6,173 nt of DNA. Origin: an uncultured Sutterella sp. Its GTDB lineage: Bacteria; Pseudomonadota; Gammaproteobacteria; Burkholderiales; Burkholderiaceae_F. The notes under the pieces were generated by a model. That model did no database searches. It was not told the DNA's origin and saw nothing but the letters and a program-made list of their open reading frames with translations. Position numbers and translations under genes: made by a program. The DNA lies in contig URYO01000081.1 of NCBI GenBank assembly GCA_900552195.1, positions 1-6,173 of the forward strand, given 5' to 3'. This document shows positions 5,692 to 6,173 of the stretch, piece by piece (within the stretch, counting starts at the first letter, position 1; every line of letters starts with the position of its first letter).

Positions 5692-6084
5692 TTAGGCACT
5701 AGGGAGCTTCTTCATCGAACAGCAAGGTTTCGTCCCTTGATTGAGCAGGTACTGACTGCCCCATTCGTACATCGACTCTAGAATCGGCCGAAGAGAGGTT
5801 CCCAGCGGCGTTAGGGAGTATTCAACTTTCGGAGGAACGACGGCATAAACCTTTCTGATGAGCAGTCTGGCATCTTCCAGCTCTCGAAGCTGCTGAGTCA
5901 GCATTTTTGGCGTTGCCGACGGAATCAGCCGACGCAGTTCGGAAAAGCGTAGTGTCTTGCCGATGAGGTTCCAAAGAATAAGCGTTTTGTATTTGCCGCC
6001 GATCAAAGAGAGTGTGGCTTCAACGGGACAATGGAACTCTTCAGACTGAAAAGCTTCAGAGGGTTCGGATTTAACTTTATCCAT
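5692..6084 (-). CDS. HxlR/DUF24-type winged-helix transcriptional regulator
   Basis: This 130-residue cytoplasmic DNA-binding protein has the usual size of the HxlR family. The signature [20 protein letters not shown] (19-38) includes the conserved N-terminal Cys19. It leads into the winged-helix core: [20 protein letters not shown] (46-65) contains the recognition helix, [15 protein letters not shown] (66-80) follows, and VEYSLTPLG (87-95) is the wing and the start of the dimer helix. The C-terminus has a vicinal Cys121-Cys122 pair. Bacillus relatives YodB and HypR sense diamide, quinones or hypochlorite through the equivalent N-terminal Cys with partner cysteines, so redox sensing is an inference worth testing. 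HxlR genes often lie next to the oxidoreductase or transporter they control. Here the permease lies 62 bp behind it, and a divergent gene may start just beyond the right edge. No clear Shine-Dalgarno precedes the ATG. Confidence 0.93.
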   Translation of the reverse strand: MDKVKSEPSEAFQSEEFHCPVEATLSLIGGKYKTLILWNLIGKTLRFSELRRLIPSATPKMLTQQLRELEDARLLIRKVYAVVPPKVEYSLTPLGTSLRPILESMYEWGSQYLLNQGTKPCCSMKKLPSA

Positions 6085-6101
6085 AATATCTAAAAAGTAA
6101 C

Positions 6102-6130
6102 AGCATACATCACTACATTAGAATGCGCAA
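6102..6130 (-). promoter_or_regulatory. Candidate promoter of the HxlR regulator gene
   Basis: On the minus strand TTGCGC (6130-6125) and TATGCT (6107-6102) are spaced 17 bp apart, with 3 of 6 and 4 of 6 consensus matches. The start would be near 6096, giving a very short leader (about 12 nt), consistent with the absence of a Shine-Dalgarno. The surrounding 6085-6173 region is AT-rich with no other clear feature. No convincing HxlR operator palindrome was found. Confidence 0.3.
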
Positions 6131-6173
6131 AGATAAACCTTTTCATAAGTAAACCGGATTTTTAAAGAGAATA

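Overview
The window looks like ordinary chromosomal DNA from a Gram-negative betaproteobacterium. A Burkholderiales member of the Sutterellaceae type (Parasutterella/Sutterella-like) is my best guess. This is an inference from moderate GC, an M48 membrane protease close to oligoribonuclease (orn), and a secreted protein whose core resembles a family I associate with Betaproteobacteria. No RNA gene, insertion sequence, CRISPR array, phage gene or attachment site was seen.

Layout. The left edge holds the N-terminal third of an M48/Ste24-type membrane metalloprotease on the minus strand (1-356, cut by the window edge). A 153-bp intergenic region with divergent signals follows. On the plus strand come a secreted Pro/His-rich protein (510-1112), a hairpin terminator, and orn (1200-1778). 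A strong shared hairpin (1802-1830) separates orn from convergent minus-strand genes. Read in their own direction (right to left), these are: an HxlR/DUF24-type regulator (6084-5692), an AI-2E/YdiK-type membrane permease (about 5620-4412), two candidate terminators, then a two-gene operon with its own promoter. That operon encodes a 484-residue tandem Asp/Glu-racemase-family protein (4221-2767) and a beta-hydroxyacid dehydrogenase of the GarR/3-hydroxyisobutyrate dehydrogenase family (2767-1847), joined by a TAATG stop/start overlap.

How the genes work together. Orn is housekeeping: it finishes RNA decay and degrades pGpG. The racemase and dehydrogenase are translationally coupled and probably serve one small-molecule pathway, for example epimerising an acidic amino or hydroxy acid and oxidising or reducing a 3-hydroxy acid. 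The substrate cannot be read from the sequence. The HxlR regulator carries the conserved N-terminal Cys plus a C-terminal Cys-Cys pair, so redox or electrophile sensing is possible. It may control the permease behind it or a gene beyond the right edge.

I see no clear new defence or mobile system. The points most worth a second look are the tandem racemase with a diverged N-terminal half, its coupling to the dehydrogenase, and the polyproline/histidine-rich exported protein next to orn.
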